Shown here: positions 17,789 through 26,367 of the stretch, one piece after another | How positions within the stretch are numbered: the first letter of the stretch is position 1 | Layout: each line of letters begins with the position of its first letter | Assembly: GCF_013299165.1 (NCBI RefSeq) | Contig: NZ_JAAFKD010000037.1 | Coordinates: 1 to 60,684 of the forward strand | Reading direction: 5' to 3' | Length of the DNA stretch: 60,684 nucleotides | Origin: Microcoleus sp. bin38.metabat.b11b12b14.051 | GTDB lineage: Bacteria > Cyanobacteriota > Cyanobacteriia > Cyanobacteriales > Microcoleaceae | Translations under genes and position numbers: made by a program | The notes under the pieces: model-generated | The model's database searches: none | Seen by the model: the letters and a program-made list of their open reading frames with translations, nothing else | What the model was told of the DNA's origin: nothing

Positions 17789-18391
17789 TTGAAATACTAC
17801 AGCCAACATCCTAACGCTTTCTCGATCGACTATCTCAACGACTTACGAGGAGCAATACTCGCCTCACCTTATTTTGCCATCAACAACCTCAACCGCGATT
17901 TCATCGGCACAAAAGGCTTTTCCGTAGTATTCCAGCGCGCCCAAATCGCCGAAGTAGAGGGCCGCTTCCCGTTGTTCAAACCCTACTTAGACCGAGCATT
18001 ACAGCCTGAATGCAACGCTTTTTACCTGAATCCCCTACTGCTGGCTGAAGGTTCCCGCGTCGATCCGCATATCGATCGATCCTTGCGATCGTACTGCAAA
18101 ACCGTCGAACCTCCCGCAGCCGTCAGCGTATTATACGTACAAGTCCCCCCAAACTTGCAAGGAGGGGAATTGATACTGCGGCGCCACAAACAGCAAGTCG
18201 GACAAATTAAACCACAAGCCAATTCACTGATCTATTTTCAAGGAGATTTGACACACTCAGTCAACGCCGTAAAAAGTAGCGGTACTCGCTTAAGTTTGGT
18301 TTGCGAACAGTACAGTTTGAGCGCCACAGAATTGCAAGATATTCCGGGATTCACAGTGGAATCTAGGGCGGCAAAAGCAAAAAGCAAGTGA
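17789..18391 (+). CDS. 2-oxoglutarate/Fe(II)-dependent oxygenase
   Basis: The protein has the double-stranded beta-helix iron-binding set of this superfamily: His94 and Asp96 in DPHIDRS, His156 in LTHSV and an Arg ten or so residues later (GTRLSL) for 2-oxoglutarate. The section GGELILRRHKQQVGQIKP with NSLIYFQGDLTHSV resembles prolyl-4-hydroxylase-like enzymes, so it may hydroxylate a protein or amino acid; the substrate is unknown. The 200-residue frame contains no Met at all after its first codon, so translation most likely starts at TTG (17789). An upstream in-frame stop excludes a longer form. Confidence 0.82.
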   Translation: MKYYSQHPNAFSIDYLNDLRGAILASPYFAINNLNRDFIGTKGFSVVFQRAQIAEVEGRFPLFKPYLDRALQPECNAFYLNPLLLAEGSRVDPHIDRSLRSYCKTVEPPAAVSVLYVQVPPNLQGGELILRRHKQQVGQIKPQANSLIYFQGDLTHSVNAVKSSGTRLSLVCEQYSLSATELQDIPGFTVESRAAKAKSK

Positions 18392-18448
18392 GGTTTATTT
18401 GATAATTGATATCAGATATAGCGGTTCTCAAAAAAGTGAGGATAGCCC

Positions 18449-18513
18449 AATACCCAATGCCCTGTTTGGCCAATGCCCTGTTTGGCCAATGCCCTGTTTG
18501 GCCAATGCCCTAG
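18449..18513. repeat. Three tandem 16-bp repeats
   Basis: CCAATGCCCTGTTTGG occurs three times head to tail between the oxygenase gene and the small antitoxin-like gene, flanked by partial copies. No function is evident. Confidence 0.85.
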
Positions 18514-18570
18514 TCAACCGTATTGTGCTACAATTACCAACACGGTTCTTGATGCTATAAAAGCAAGTCT

Positions 18571-18786
18571 ATGACTATTGCGATTTCCCTCAGTCCAGAA
18601 ATAGAGGCATTGCTTCGCGAAAAAGCCGATCGACAGGGACAAGATATGAGCACAGTAGCCGCGCAAATGCTAACTCGGATCTTGGAATCGGAAACACGAG
18701 ACGCCCAAGAAGCTATCCAAAGTATCCCATTAGCAGAGCACGTCAGCTTAGAGCCGTCAATTATGGATCGAATAACACGCTGCTGA
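18571..18786 (+). CDS. Antitoxin-like small protein, 71 aa
   Basis: The opening MTIAISLSPEIEALLREKAD followed by a Q/D-rich turn and MSTVAAQMLTRILESE has the strand-helix-helix pattern of ribbon-helix-helix antitoxins (VapB/CopG type). The C-terminal half could wrap a toxin. No toxin-like gene follows, so it would be an orphan antitoxin or a regulator. The assignment rests on pattern, not on a search. Confidence 0.6.
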   Translation: MTIAISLSPEIEALLREKADRQGQDMSTVAAQMLTRILESETRDAQEAIQSIPLAEHVSLEPSIMDRITRC

Positions 18787-18850
18787 CGCATCCTACCACT
18801 CAAATCCTGCGGTTACGTGCGATCGCCCCTTCAGAAAAAACTCAAATTCT

Positions 18851-18892
18851 GTAGCCTACGATACATTTATTTTCTTAATGATTGTTTACACT
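18851..18892 (+). promoter_or_regulatory. NtcA-activated promoter upstream of glnN
   Basis: A perfect GTA-N8-TAC NtcA box (18851-18864) is followed after 22 bases by TACACT (18887-18892), matching the TA-N3-T minus-10 element. This is the spacing of classical NtcA class II promoters. The next gene on this strand is glnN, a known NtcA target in other cyanobacteria. The untranslated leader would be about 480 bases; no other credible gene lies between. Seen directly: box and spacing; the regulatory role is inference. Confidence 0.72.
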
Positions 18893-19375
18893 TTCCAAGT
18901 GTAGATTGTGTAATCTCGATAATTCTCCAAAACCCTAAACAAGTGCGTTGTTTGCTGGACTGCGATTTATCGATCGTCGAACCGTTAAAAACCATAAGTA
19001 GTTTTGACCAGAATTAATCGGAATTGACTCGCACAAAATTTTTGAGCTTACCAGGGCGAAAATTAGCTACTAAATCTGTGCAGCGCCGATATCTATCATG
19101 TTGACTCAAGTTAGTACAGGCTCCTGTCATCTATTTTATTGCTAATAACTGAAATTCCAACGCATCTATCGAACACTCAATTCTCACCAACACGGACGGC
19201 GAAGAGATTCCGCCTCGTTCCTCCAATTTTTGAAAGCCTGCCGAACAAGGCATTCTTCAAAAAGTTAGGTCAGAATAAAAATGTTGGTAAATCCAACATA
19301 TTCGTCAACGGTTAGACTGGCGCTAACCTATATTTTTTCACAGCTACTCGTCCCCTAATTCACATAAAAATAACC
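18893..19375 (+). other. Long leader region before glnN
   Basis: No credible coding sequence is seen on either strand. The region is AT-rich and contains an interrupted hairpin near 19243-19270 (GCCTGCCGAACAAGGC and surroundings). It probably forms the 5-prime untranslated region of the glnN transcript starting near 18899. Confidence 0.5.
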
Positions 19376-21550
19376 ATGAGTGGAAACGAATCGCGCGTTC
19401 AAGCAATTTCTCAAATCGTCAACCGCCCAATAACTCCTGCCAAGCCTCCCAAGCGGTTAGAAGAAATGTGGGCAACAGACGTTTTTAGTCTGAGCAAAAT
19501 GCAAGAAAGCCTGCCCAAAAGCATTTTCAAATCAGTCAAAAACACCGTTCAAACCGGACAAACACTCGACCCTTCCGTAGCCGACGTAGTTGCAGTAGCA
19601 ATGAAAGATTGGGCAATTTCCAAAGGAGCCCTCTACTACGCCCACGTATTTTACCCGCTAACCAACAGCACCGCCGAAAAACACGACGGTTTCATCTCCG
19701 TCCAAAGCGACGGCTCCGTCATCTCAGAATTTGCAGGTAAACTGCTAGTACAAGGCGAACCCGACGGTTCCTCCTTCCCCAACGGCGGAATTCGCTCCAC
19801 CGCAGCAGCTCGCGGATACACAGCATGGGATGTCACCAGCCCCGCCTATGTCATGGAAACAGACAACGGCATGACATTGTGCATTCCCACTGTTTTCATC
19901 TCCTGGACAGGTGAAGCCCTAGACAAGAAAACCCCGCTTTTGCGCTCCATTGCTGCCATGAACAAAGCAGCAACCAGAGTCTTAAAACTGTTAGGAAATA
20001 CCGAAGTTGCTCCGGTAAACTCTAGTTGCGGTGCCGAGCAAGAATACTTCCTCATAGATTCCAACTTCGCCAACAGCCGCCCCGACTTACTATTAGCAGG
20101 TCGCACCCTGTTCGGCAAACCTCCCGCCAAAGGTCAGCAATTTGACGACCACTATTTTGGAGCAATTCCAGAGCGCGTTCAAGTCTTCATGCAAGAAGTA
20201 GAAGAAAGAATGTACCGCCTGGGAATTCCTGCGAAAACCCGCCACAACGAAGTAGCTCCCGGCCAGTTTGAAATTGCACCATTTTTTGAAGCAGCAAACG
20301 TCGCCAGCGATCACCAACAATTAACCATGACAATTCTTCGTAACACTGCGAAGAAACATGGTTTTATGTGCTTGCTGCACGAGAAGCCTTTCGCAGGCAT
20401 CAACGGTTCCGGCAAACACGTCAACTGGTCAGTCGGTAACGCCACCCAAGGCAACTTGTTAGACCCCGGCGATACACCGCACTCCAACATACAGTTCCTA
20501 GTGTTTTGTGGCGCTGTGATTCGCGGCGTACACAAATACGGCCCATTGTTGCGCGCGGTAGTTGCAACTGCTAGCAACGACCATCGTTTGGGTGCCAACG
20601 AAGCTCCACCAGCCATTATCTCCGTCTATTTGGGCTCGCAATTAGAAGATATCTTCGAGCAAATTAGCAAGGGAGGAATTCAAGGTTCTCAAGGTCGGGG
20701 AATCATGAATTTAGGCGTAGAAACACTGCCTATTTTCGTAAAAGATGCTGGTGACAGAAACCGGACTTCGCCCTTTGCCTTTACAGGAAACCGCTTTGAA
20801 TTCCGTGCAGTAGGTTCTGGTCAATCTGTTTCCGGCCCGCTGGTGGCAATGAATACAATTCTCGCCGATTCTTTGGACTGGGTTGCTAACAAACTAGAAA
20901 GCGATTTGGCGAAGGGAACTGACTTGAATGCTGCCATCCAAATAGTCCTGAAAGAAGTCATGGACGAGCATGGCGCTGTGGTATTTGGCGGCAACGGCTA
21001 TTCTGAAGAATGGCACAAAATGGCCGTTGAAGAACGCGGTTTAGCCAACTTGCGGACTACCGCCGATGCTTTGCCCGTGTTGAAGGCAGAATACATTGAG
21101 GACTTGTTTGAAAAGACAGGCGTTCTGACTCCGGTTGAATTGGAAAGCCGTTATGACGTGTATGCAGAGCAGTATTTGCTGGCTATTGAAGTCGAAGCAA
21201 AACTGGTCGGAAGCATGGCCAAAACCATGATTTATCCGGCCGCAGTGAGCTATTTGTCGGATCTTTCCAGCACGATTGCTGGCTTGAAAGAGATTGGCAT
21301 TGAACTGGAAAAAGCAACTGCTCAAACAGTCGCGACGCTGGTTAAGTCGATGATGGATACTGCGAGCAAGTTGAGTGATGCTTTGAGCAAGCACGATTTT
21401 GCTACGACTGAAGAGCATATGCAGTATGCTTCGCAAACCATTCGTCCTTTGATGGATGAGGTTCGCCAATATGCTGATGCTTTGGAAGCTGAAGTGGCTG
21501 ATGATTTGTGGCCTCTGCCTACTTATCAAGAAATGCTGTTTATTAAGTAA
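19376..21550 (+). CDS. glnN: Glutamine synthetase type III
   Basis: GSIII makes glutamine from glutamate, ammonia and ATP; in cyanobacteria it is typically induced under nitrogen starvation. The 724-residue length matches GSIII rather than the 470-residue GSI. Motifs seen: [13 protein letters not shown] (metal-binding Glu), [31 protein letters not shown] and [20 protein letters not shown]. The C-terminal helical extension of about 150 residues is characteristic of the type. The N-terminus shows MWATDVFS, usual for the family. The NtcA-type promoter 480 bases upstream gives a consistent regulation. Confidence 0.97.
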   Translation: MSGNESRVQAISQIVNRPITPAKPPKRLEEMWATDVFSLSKMQESLPKSIFKSVKNTVQTGQTLDPSVADVVAVAMKDWAISKGALYYAHVFYPLTNSTAEKHDGFISVQSDGSVISEFAGKLLVQGEPDGSSFPNGGIRSTAAARGYTAWDVTSPAYVMETDNGMTLCIPTVFISWTGEALDKKTPLLRSIAAMNKAATRVLKLLGNTEVAPVNSSCGAEQEYFLIDSNFANSRPDLLLAGRTLFGKPPAKGQQFDDHYFGAIPERVQVFMQEVEERMYRLGIPAKTRHNEVAPGQFEIAPFFEAANVASDHQQLTMTILRNTAKKHGFMCLLHEKPFAGINGSGKHVNWSVGNATQGNLLDPGDTPHSNIQFLVFCGAVIRGVHKYGPLLRAVVATASNDHRLGANEAPPAIISVYLGSQLEDIFEQISKGGIQGSQGRGIMNLGVETLPIFVKDAGDRNRTSPFAFTGNRFEFRAVGSGQSVSGPLVAMNTILADSLDWVANKLESDLAKGTDLNAAIQIVLKEVMDEHGAVVFGGNGYSEEWHKMAVEERGLANLRTTADALPVLKAEYIEDLFEKTGVLTPVELESRYDVYAEQYLLAIEVEAKLVGSMAKTMIYPAAVSYLSDLSSTIAGLKEIGIELEKATAQTVATLVKSMMDTASKLSDALSKHDFATTEEHMQYASQTIRPLMDEVRQYADALEAEVADDLWPLPTYQEMLFIK

Positions 21551-21737
21551 TAGCAAGTTCGGTTAATTTCTGTAGGGACGCGGCACTGCCGTGTCCTTAT
21601 TTTTTTGATAAATTGCAAGTTGGGTCATTTATAGCAGTTCGAGATATCATAGGAGGTATTGACCGGCTCGATGTTTCATGTAATTTTAACCGCCTGGTCT
21701 TCAAGCTGCGAGCAGGGGGTGAAAGTTTGGCTATTAT

Positions 21738-21801
21738 ACGGTTTGGGCAGCTCGGTTTTGTGATCTCAAACTTATTGCTTGAGATTGGGCTGCCCAAACA
21801 A
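21738..21801. terminator. Long hairpin between glnN and DUF3181 genes
   Basis: GGTTTGGGCAGC near 21740 pairs with GCTGCCCAAAC ending near 21800, with an inner TGATCTCAA/TTGAGAT stem extending it. It lies between two convergent genes and could stop transcription from either side. A GGGACGCGGCACTGCCGTGTCC repeat lies further left (about 21573). Confidence 0.6.
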
Positions 21802-21822
21802 AAAAGGCGAGCAATGCCCGCC
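21799..21822 (-). terminator. Intrinsic terminator of the DUF3181 gene
   Basis: On the minus strand GGCGGGCATTGCTCGCC is followed at once by a run of six or more T. It lies 30 bases past the DUF3181 stop codon, the right place and orientation. Confidence 0.75.
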
Positions 21823-21852
21823 TTATTTGTGTTTCAAAACCAGTCCTGTACT

Positions 21853-22155
21853 TTACATTTTGCGCTGAAATTCTTCAAGCACATCCATCAAATGAACTCT
21901 CGACTGCATGGGAATCAAATCTGCCAGCGGCACTTCTCGCTTGCCACCGCCCAACTTGACTGAAATGCCTTGCAAAACTTGTCCAACTCTGTCATCATCT
22001 GCGTCGCCATCTTCCAGCATTGGGTAAAGTTGTTCGGCAACAACGGTATGCAGGTGGGCATCACGGAGATACAAATGCCACTTGGCAACGTCAATGTAGA
22101 CATTTTCGCCAATTTCTGCGGCTAAGGATTCGATCGCCAGCGTAGTATTAGGCAT
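21853..22155 (-). CDS. DUF3181 family protein
   Basis: This is a short conserved cyanobacterial protein of unknown function. The core IESLAAEIGENVYIDVAKWHLYLRDAHLH is, as two overlapping parts, the hallmark I recognise; the rest is acidic and soluble (YPMLEDGDADDD). I start it at the ATG at 22155 (MPNTTLAIE), giving 100 residues; the longer frame adds ten unlikely residues. It lies 63 bases downstream of the small 2TM gene on the same strand, so the two may be co-transcribed. Confidence 0.82.
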   Translation of the reverse strand: MPNTTLAIESLAAEIGENVYIDVAKWHLYLRDAHLHTVVAEQLYPMLEDGDADDDRVGQVLQGISVKLGGGKREVPLADLIPMQSRVHLMDVLEEFQRKM

Positions 22156-22218
22156 ATAAAAAAGCAGAAGGTTATTTGTTATCAATCACAAGAGCTAACA
22201 AATCGCCGATAACTGCCT

Positions 22219-22476
22219 TCAGCCAGAATCTTTGGTGAGGGGCGAATAATCGGCGATCGCAAAAATGAAAATCGCGTGGGCCAAAACTACTAGAGCCCAT
22301 GCACCCGTTACTGTAACTGCCCAAGGCCAATCAGCCTTTTGCAAATTTTGAACAAACCACAAACCAGAATTTGTAGCAGAAAAAAGACCGACGTGGATCG
22401 CAAAATTCATGCGATCGTCTAAGCGGCGGTACTCTGGATCGTTGCGATCGGGTTTGCGGGGCCAACGAGGAGGCAT
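22219..22476 (-). CDS. Small 2TM-domain membrane protein
   Basis: An 85-residue protein with a basic, Pro-rich start (MPPRWPRKPDRNDPEYRR) and two hydrophobic helices, one around FAIHVGLFSATNSGLWFV (about 26-43) and one around VTVTGAWALVVLAHAIFIFA (about 54-73). This is the layout of the small 2TM family widespread in cyanobacteria. Function unknown. It lies between moaC and the DUF3181 gene on the same strand, with room for its own promoter. Confidence 0.75.
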   Translation of the reverse strand: MPPRWPRKPDRNDPEYRRLDDRMNFAIHVGLFSATNSGLWFVQNLQKADWPWAVTVTGAWALVVLAHAIFIFAIADYSPLTKDSG

Positions 22477-22565
22477 AGTTTTTCACTCTTTTGTTAGTAG
22501 TTCTCTGCCTATTTTAATCATAAGTGCAGCTTTTTGAATTCTGCCTCTCTCTCAAGACAGGAAAT

Positions 22566-23087
22566 CTAGGCATCTAAATTTTGATAATCCCCCGACTTGC
22601 CGCCGCTTTTGCTTACCAGATAAATCGATTCAATGACGATCGACTTTTCTAAAGCCTTCGCCATATCGTACAAAGTCAGCGCCGCCACCGAAACCGCCGT
22701 CAGCGCCTCCATTTCCACCCCAGTTTCCCCCTTAATTTTCACCGTCGCCCGAATTTGATACCCCGGTAACTCAGCATCCGGTATCACCTGCACTTCCACG
22801 CTGCTAATCGGCAGAGGATGACACAGAGGAATCAGATTCGCCGTCTGCTTGGCCGCCATAATTCCAGCCAACCGGGCAGTGCCTAACACATCCCCCTTCG
22901 GCGCATTCCCCGCTTCGATCGCAGCCAACGTCTCCGGTAGCATCCGCACCCGCGCCTGGGCCACAGCTTGCCGTACAGTTGCCACTTTCGCCGAAACATC
23001 CACCATTTGGGCTTCCCCGCTGCGATCGAGGTGAGTTAGCTGCGCGCGATCGGACTCTTGAGAAAAACTTTGCGAAAGGTCTTGCAT
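22566..23087 (-). CDS. moaC: Cyclic pyranopterin monophosphate synthase
   Basis: MoaC completes the first stage of molybdenum cofactor synthesis, converting the MoaA product to cyclic pyranopterin monophosphate. The family motifs are intact: [38 protein letters not shown] core with [27 protein letters not shown] and the final [16 protein letters not shown]. At 173 residues it is slightly longer than usual at the N-terminus ([15 protein letters not shown]). No other moa gene is adjacent. The cofactor would serve nitrate reductase or sulfite oxidase-type enzymes. Confidence 0.96.
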   Translation of the reverse strand: MQDLSQSFSQESDRAQLTHLDRSGEAQMVDVSAKVATVRQAVAQARVRMLPETLAAIEAGNAPKGDVLGTARLAGIMAAKQTANLIPLCHPLPISSVEVQVIPDAELPGYQIRATVKIKGETGVEMEALTAVSVAALTLYDMAKALEKSIVIESIYLVSKSGGKSGDYQNLDA

Positions 23088-23189
23088 TATTTTGAGAATG
23101 GTGTTAATGTTAGATTCTGTGCGGGACAGAGATTGTTCAATCTTAGATTAAATCTAAAATTTCAACTCTTAAAGTAACAGGAAAAATAG

Positions 23190-23263
23190 GGGCTTGTAGC
23201 TTAGTTGGATAGAGTGCATGGCTACGAACCATGAGGTCGGGGGTTCGAATCCCTCCAAGCCCA
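23190..23263 (+). tRNA. tRNA-Arg (anticodon ACG)
   Basis: The acceptor stem GGGCTTG pairs with CAAGCCC, followed by discriminator A with no encoded CCA. The D-arm is TAGCTTAGTTGGATAGAG. The anticodon arm is CATGG-CTACGAA-CCATG with ACG in the middle, and the T-arm contains GGTTCGAATCC. All four arms fold in 74 bases. Confidence 0.97.
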
Positions 23264-23431
23264 TTATCAAAAGCGACGCATCCTACAGTAATTTGTAGGG
23301 TGCGTTGTTGTTTAAAATTGCCAATCTTCTGGTGGAATGGGCATCTTTCCCGTCCCCAAAATCGATTTTTCTGGTGGGATGGGCATCTTGCCCATCCCAA
23401 ACTCTTACTCATCAAAAAAATGGGTCTGAAA

Positions 23432-23452
23432 CCCCGTCCTTCTAGGACGGCT
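23432..23452 (+). mobile_element. Left-end hairpin of TnpB element 1
   Basis: CCCCGTCCTTCTAGGACGG forms the short hairpin (CGTCCT/AGGACG) commonly seen at the left end of IS200/IS605-type elements in cyanobacteria. It lies about 50 bases before the tnpB start. No tnpA lies nearby. The exact boundary is not determined. Confidence 0.6.
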
Positions 23453-23463
23453 TTATATTGGAA

Positions 23464-23493
23464 TTTACATTTTCACAAAATAGATGCTATAAT
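23464..23493 (+). promoter_or_regulatory. Sigma-70-type promoter of tnpB element 1
   Basis: TTTACA (23464-23469) and a perfect TATAAT (23488-23493) are 18 bases apart. Transcription would begin about seven bases after the TATAAT, at or next to the ATG at 23501, which predicts a leaderless or nearly leaderless mRNA. Confidence 0.65.
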
Positions 23494-23500
23494 GTGAAGT

Positions 23501-24673
23501 ATGACACAGAAAGCATTCAAGTACCGATTCTATCCAACTCAGTCGCAAGAAAACTTGCTGAGAAGAACGATGGGCTGTGCTCGTTTGGTTTACAACAAAG
23601 CCCTTGCTCTTAGAACAGAGGCTTGGTATGAAAGACAAGAACGAGTCGGATACACTGAAACTTCTGCGATGTTGACTGAGTGGAAAAAACAAGAAGACTT
23701 GCAATTTCTCAATGAAGTTAGCTGTGTGCCAGTACAACAAGGTTTGAGGCATCTACAAACTGCCTTTACCAACTTCTTTGCGGGTCGGGCGAAATACCCC
23801 AACTTCAAGAAAAAGCATAATGGTGGCAATGCAGAATTCACTAAATCTGCTTTTAAGTGGAAAAACGGCCAAGTCTACTTGGCCAAATGTACTGAGCCGT
23901 TGCCTATTCGATGGAGTCGGGAGATTCCAAAAAATACTGAGCCATCTACTATTACAGTAAAACTTGCACCCTCTGGAAGATGGACTGTTTCCCTTTTGGT
24001 TGACATTGAAATTGAAGCATTGCCTGAATCTCCTAATCAGATTGGCTTAGATTTGGGCATTACTAGCTTGATTGCCATGAGTAATGGTGAAAAGGTTGCC
24101 AATCCTAAAGGCTTTAAGGCTAAACGCCACAAGCTGCGTCAAGCTCAAAAAGCGTTGAGTCGCAAGAAAAAAGGCTCTAATAATCGGCACAAAGCTAGAC
24201 TTAAAGTTGCTAGAGTTCATGCAGAAATTAGCGATGCTAGAAAAGATTTTCTTCACAAACTGACAACTCAACTGGTGCGTGAAAACCAAACCATCGCCGT
24301 TGAGGATTTGGCTGTGAAGAATATGGTCAAAAACCACAAACTTGCCCTTGCTATCAGTGATGCTAGTTGGGGGGAATTGGTCAGGCAACTTGAATACAAG
24401 TGCGGCTGGTATGGTCGTACTTTTGTCAAGATTGACCGATGGTTTCCTAGCTCTAAGAGGTGTGGGCTTTGTGGTCACGTTGTAGAAAAGTTGCCTTTGA
24501 ATGTCCGAGAGTGGAAATGTCCTAAGTGTGGAACTAACCATGATCGAGATATCAACGCAGCAAGGAATATTTTGGCGGCAGGACTTGCCGTGTCAGTCTG
24601 TGGAGCGACTGTAAGACCTGAACAGAGTAAATCTGTGAAGGCTAGTGCTAGGAAGCAGAAACCTAAGTTGTGA
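23501..24673 (+). CDS. tnpB: TnpB, RNA-guided nuclease of an IS200/IS605-type element (element 1)
   Basis: TnpB is the ancestor of Cas12: a transposon-encoded DNA nuclease guided by an omega RNA from the element's right end. The protein has the usual N-terminal start FKYRFYPTQSQ, a RuvC fold with Asp184 (GLDLGI), Glu268 (AVEDLAVKNM) and Asp350 (HDRDINAARN), and a zinc finger with C321-x2-C324 and C340-x2-C343. All active-site residues are present, so it is probably active. The 390-residue length is normal. No TnpA transposase is encoded nearby, so movement would need one in trans. Confidence 0.94.
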   Translation: MTQKAFKYRFYPTQSQENLLRRTMGCARLVYNKALALRTEAWYERQERVGYTETSAMLTEWKKQEDLQFLNEVSCVPVQQGLRHLQTAFTNFFAGRAKYPNFKKKHNGGNAEFTKSAFKWKNGQVYLAKCTEPLPIRWSREIPKNTEPSTITVKLAPSGRWTVSLLVDIEIEALPESPNQIGLDLGITSLIAMSNGEKVANPKGFKAKRHKLRQAQKALSRKKKGSNNRHKARLKVARVHAEISDARKDFLHKLTTQLVRENQTIAVEDLAVKNMVKNHKLALAISDASWGELVRQLEYKCGWYGRTFVKIDRWFPSSKRCGLCGHVVEKLPLNVREWKCPKCGTNHDRDINAARNILAAGLAVSVCGATVRPEQSKSVKASARKQKPKL

Positions 24674-24715
24674 GTCTTAGGAATCACCGTGCCTTCAGGT
24701 CGGTGAGGATGTCAA
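24674..24715 (+). mobile_element. Right end of TnpB element 1
   Basis: TCACCGTGCCTTCAGGTCGG followed by TGAGGATGTCAAT forms the hairpin CACCG-CGGTGA-type right end typical of these elements; the omega RNA 3-prime part should end here. The boundary falls inside the last codons of the oppositely oriented MFS gene. Confidence 0.6.
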
Positions 24716-25952
24716 TCAAAGCATAAACATCTTTGCCGCGCCCGATCGCAAATTTCAGCGAATGAGACAAATTCTTGCTAGACAAAGTAACAAAAATCAG
24801 CAAAGCCAAGCCAGCCAATCCCGCCGCCAAGCCAAACATATTTCTGTAGCCCACAAGTTCCGCAACAAAACCCAAACTCGGGCCAGCCAACGCAATCCCC
24901 AAATCAAACCCGCCAATACAAATCGAAAACAATCGACCCCTTTCATGAGGTTCGCACCTGTCCGACATCAGCGTCACCATCATCGGCATAACAGTACCGC
25001 CTGCCACACCTTCAATCAAAGCTGCGATCAAAAAAGCACCACTGCTGTTAGCAAAATATAACAATAACATAGACAACGCGTAACAAATTAAACCGCCAGA
25101 AATAAACAAACCGCGGCCGTATTTATCCGAAGCCCGCCCCGTAACCAACCGCAAACTGAAACTGGCGACAGCCGCCGTAGAATAAAACAATCCCGGATTC
25201 AGATTAACCTTAGTTTCTTGGATAAACAAAGGCATAAAAGTGCTCAAAGTTCCGAATACCAAACCAACCAGCAATAACACCAAAGCCGGAATCCGCACCC
25301 GGGGATTCCACAGCATTTGCCAGTATTTTTGGCTATTTTTGTCCTCAGATAGCGAGTCAGACTTTGTTAACTCAGCAAAATTAGGTTCCGCAACTTTGCT
25401 GGTAAAAAATAAAGCTGTTGTGGCGAAAGCCGCCGACATCGCAAACAAAGCAGGATAACCAATCCCAGCTTGCACAAATCCGCCAAGCGCTGGGCCAAAG
25501 GCCAAACCAATCGGCGCTGCTAAACTCATGTAACCGATTAATTCGCCCCGCTTTCTTGGTGGCGACAAATCTGTGACCAAAGCGCTGTAAGCTGTGGTAA
25601 AAGCAGCGATGCTAATGCCGTGAAAAGCTCGGAAAAATAACAGTAAGGGGACAGACTTTGCGAATAGGTAGGCGATCGGCGCAAGTGCAGCCACTGAGAC
25701 GCCTAGCAGCAAAACTTGTTTTCGCCCCCGACTGTCGGCTATTTTACCCAACTGCGGCCTCGACAGCAAAAGCCCGATCGCAAACGCCCCCATCACAAAG
25801 CCAATCTGCTGTTTGCTACCGCCCACCGATTGAACGTACAGAGGCAAAGTTGGCAGCAGCGAAGCCAAACTACACCAGAATAGCAACCCTGCGGTAAATA
25901 AAGTCAGCAAGCTGCGTTTGAGTTGAGGTTCGATGTCCCTAAAAATATTCAA
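24684..25952 (-). CDS. MFS transporter with C-terminus altered by TnpB insertion
   Basis: A 422-residue inner-membrane major facilitator with about 12 hydrophobic helices. It has the loop 2-3 signature GKIADSRGRKQ and the repeat-half counterpart GRASDKYGRG, resembling drug or metabolite effluxers. Start: the only suitable codon is TTG at 25952, preceded by AAAGGG; the next Met lies far inside. The last residues LTDLKAR and the stop codon are encoded by the right end of TnpB element 1, so the native end of the gene was replaced. The transport core is complete, so the protein is probably still functional. Confidence 0.88.
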   Translation of the reverse strand: MNIFRDIEPQLKRSLLTLFTAGLLFWCSLASLLPTLPLYVQSVGGSKQQIGFVMGAFAIGLLLSRPQLGKIADSRGRKQVLLLGVSVAALAPIAYLFAKSVPLLLFFRAFHGISIAAFTTAYSALVTDLSPPRKRGELIGYMSLAAPIGLAFGPALGGFVQAGIGYPALFAMSAAFATTALFFTSKVAEPNFAELTKSDSLSEDKNSQKYWQMLWNPRVRIPALVLLLVGLVFGTLSTFMPLFIQETKVNLNPGLFYSTAAVASFSLRLVTGRASDKYGRGLFISGGLICYALSMLLLYFANSSGAFLIAALIEGVAGGTVMPMMVTLMSDRCEPHERGRLFSICIGGFDLGIALAGPSLGFVAELVGYRNMFGLAAGLAGLALLIFVTLSSKNLSHSLKFAIGRGKDVYALIDILTDLKAR

Positions 25953-25978
25953 GATGCAAATTCCCTTTGTATAGCAGT

Positions 25979-26010
25979 GGACAGTTGACAGTTGACAGTT
26001 GACAGTTGCA
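25979..26010. repeat. Short heptamer repeat (TTGACAG), about four units
   Basis: GACAGTTGACAGTTGACAGT is the reverse-complement orientation of the heptamers in the next array. It is separated from that array by about 95 bases containing the TCCTCACCGATGTGGCGGTT motif also seen near 17709. Confidence 0.85.
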
Positions 26011-26103
26011 TAACGGGAATCAAACCATTGATTCCGTACCGGTATCGTCTCTATTCATTCCGGTTATTTATGTCCTCACCGATGTGGCGGTTGCTATATT
26101 TTA

Positions 26104-26361
26104 TGATTACCAATTACCAATTACCAACTATCAACTGCCAATTACCAATTACCAATTACCAACTATCAACTGCCAATTACCAATTACCAACTATCAACTA
26201 TCAACTATCAACTGTCAACTGTCAACTGTCAACTGCCAACTGTCAACTGTCAACTGTCAACTGTCAACTGTCAACTGTCAACTGTCAACTGTCAACTGTC
26301 AACTGTCAACTGTCAACTGTCAACTGCCAACTGTCAACTGTCAACTGTCAACTATCAACTG
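26104..26361. repeat. Heptanucleotide STRR array, about 36 units
   Basis: Units of seven bases (CAATTAC, CAACTAT, CAACTGC, CAACTGT) follow each other without a break. Variants are grouped: mostly CAATTAC on the left and almost only CAACTGT on the right. These short tandemly repeated repetitive sequences are a known feature of filamentous cyanobacteria. The array ends seven bases before the stop codon of the glycosyltransferase gene. Long ORFs on the + strand are artefacts of the 21-base frame periodicity. Confidence 0.95.
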
Positions 26362-26367
26362 TGAGTT

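Noticed and set aside
18817..19017. 66-aa + strand ORF in the glnN leader
   Set aside because: Covers the NtcA box, has no ribosome site and no recognisable motif.
19180..19375. Glutamine riboswitch upstream of glnN
   Set aside because: A CGGACGG stretch is present, but the rest of the conserved aptamer core is not found.
21041..21556. 171-aa minus-strand ORF
   Set aside because: Antisense to the C-terminal part of glnN.
21613..21963. 116-aa + strand ORF
   Set aside because: Covers two terminators and overlaps the DUF3181 gene in antisense; no motif.
23143..23415. 90-aa minus-strand ORF
   Set aside because: Its middle part is the antisense translation of tRNA-Arg, a frequent false annotation.
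23190..24720. tRNA-Arg as attachment site of an integrated island ending near the TnpB
   Set aside because: No integrase and no repeated tRNA 3-prime end found downstream in the window; the TnpB element has its own ends.
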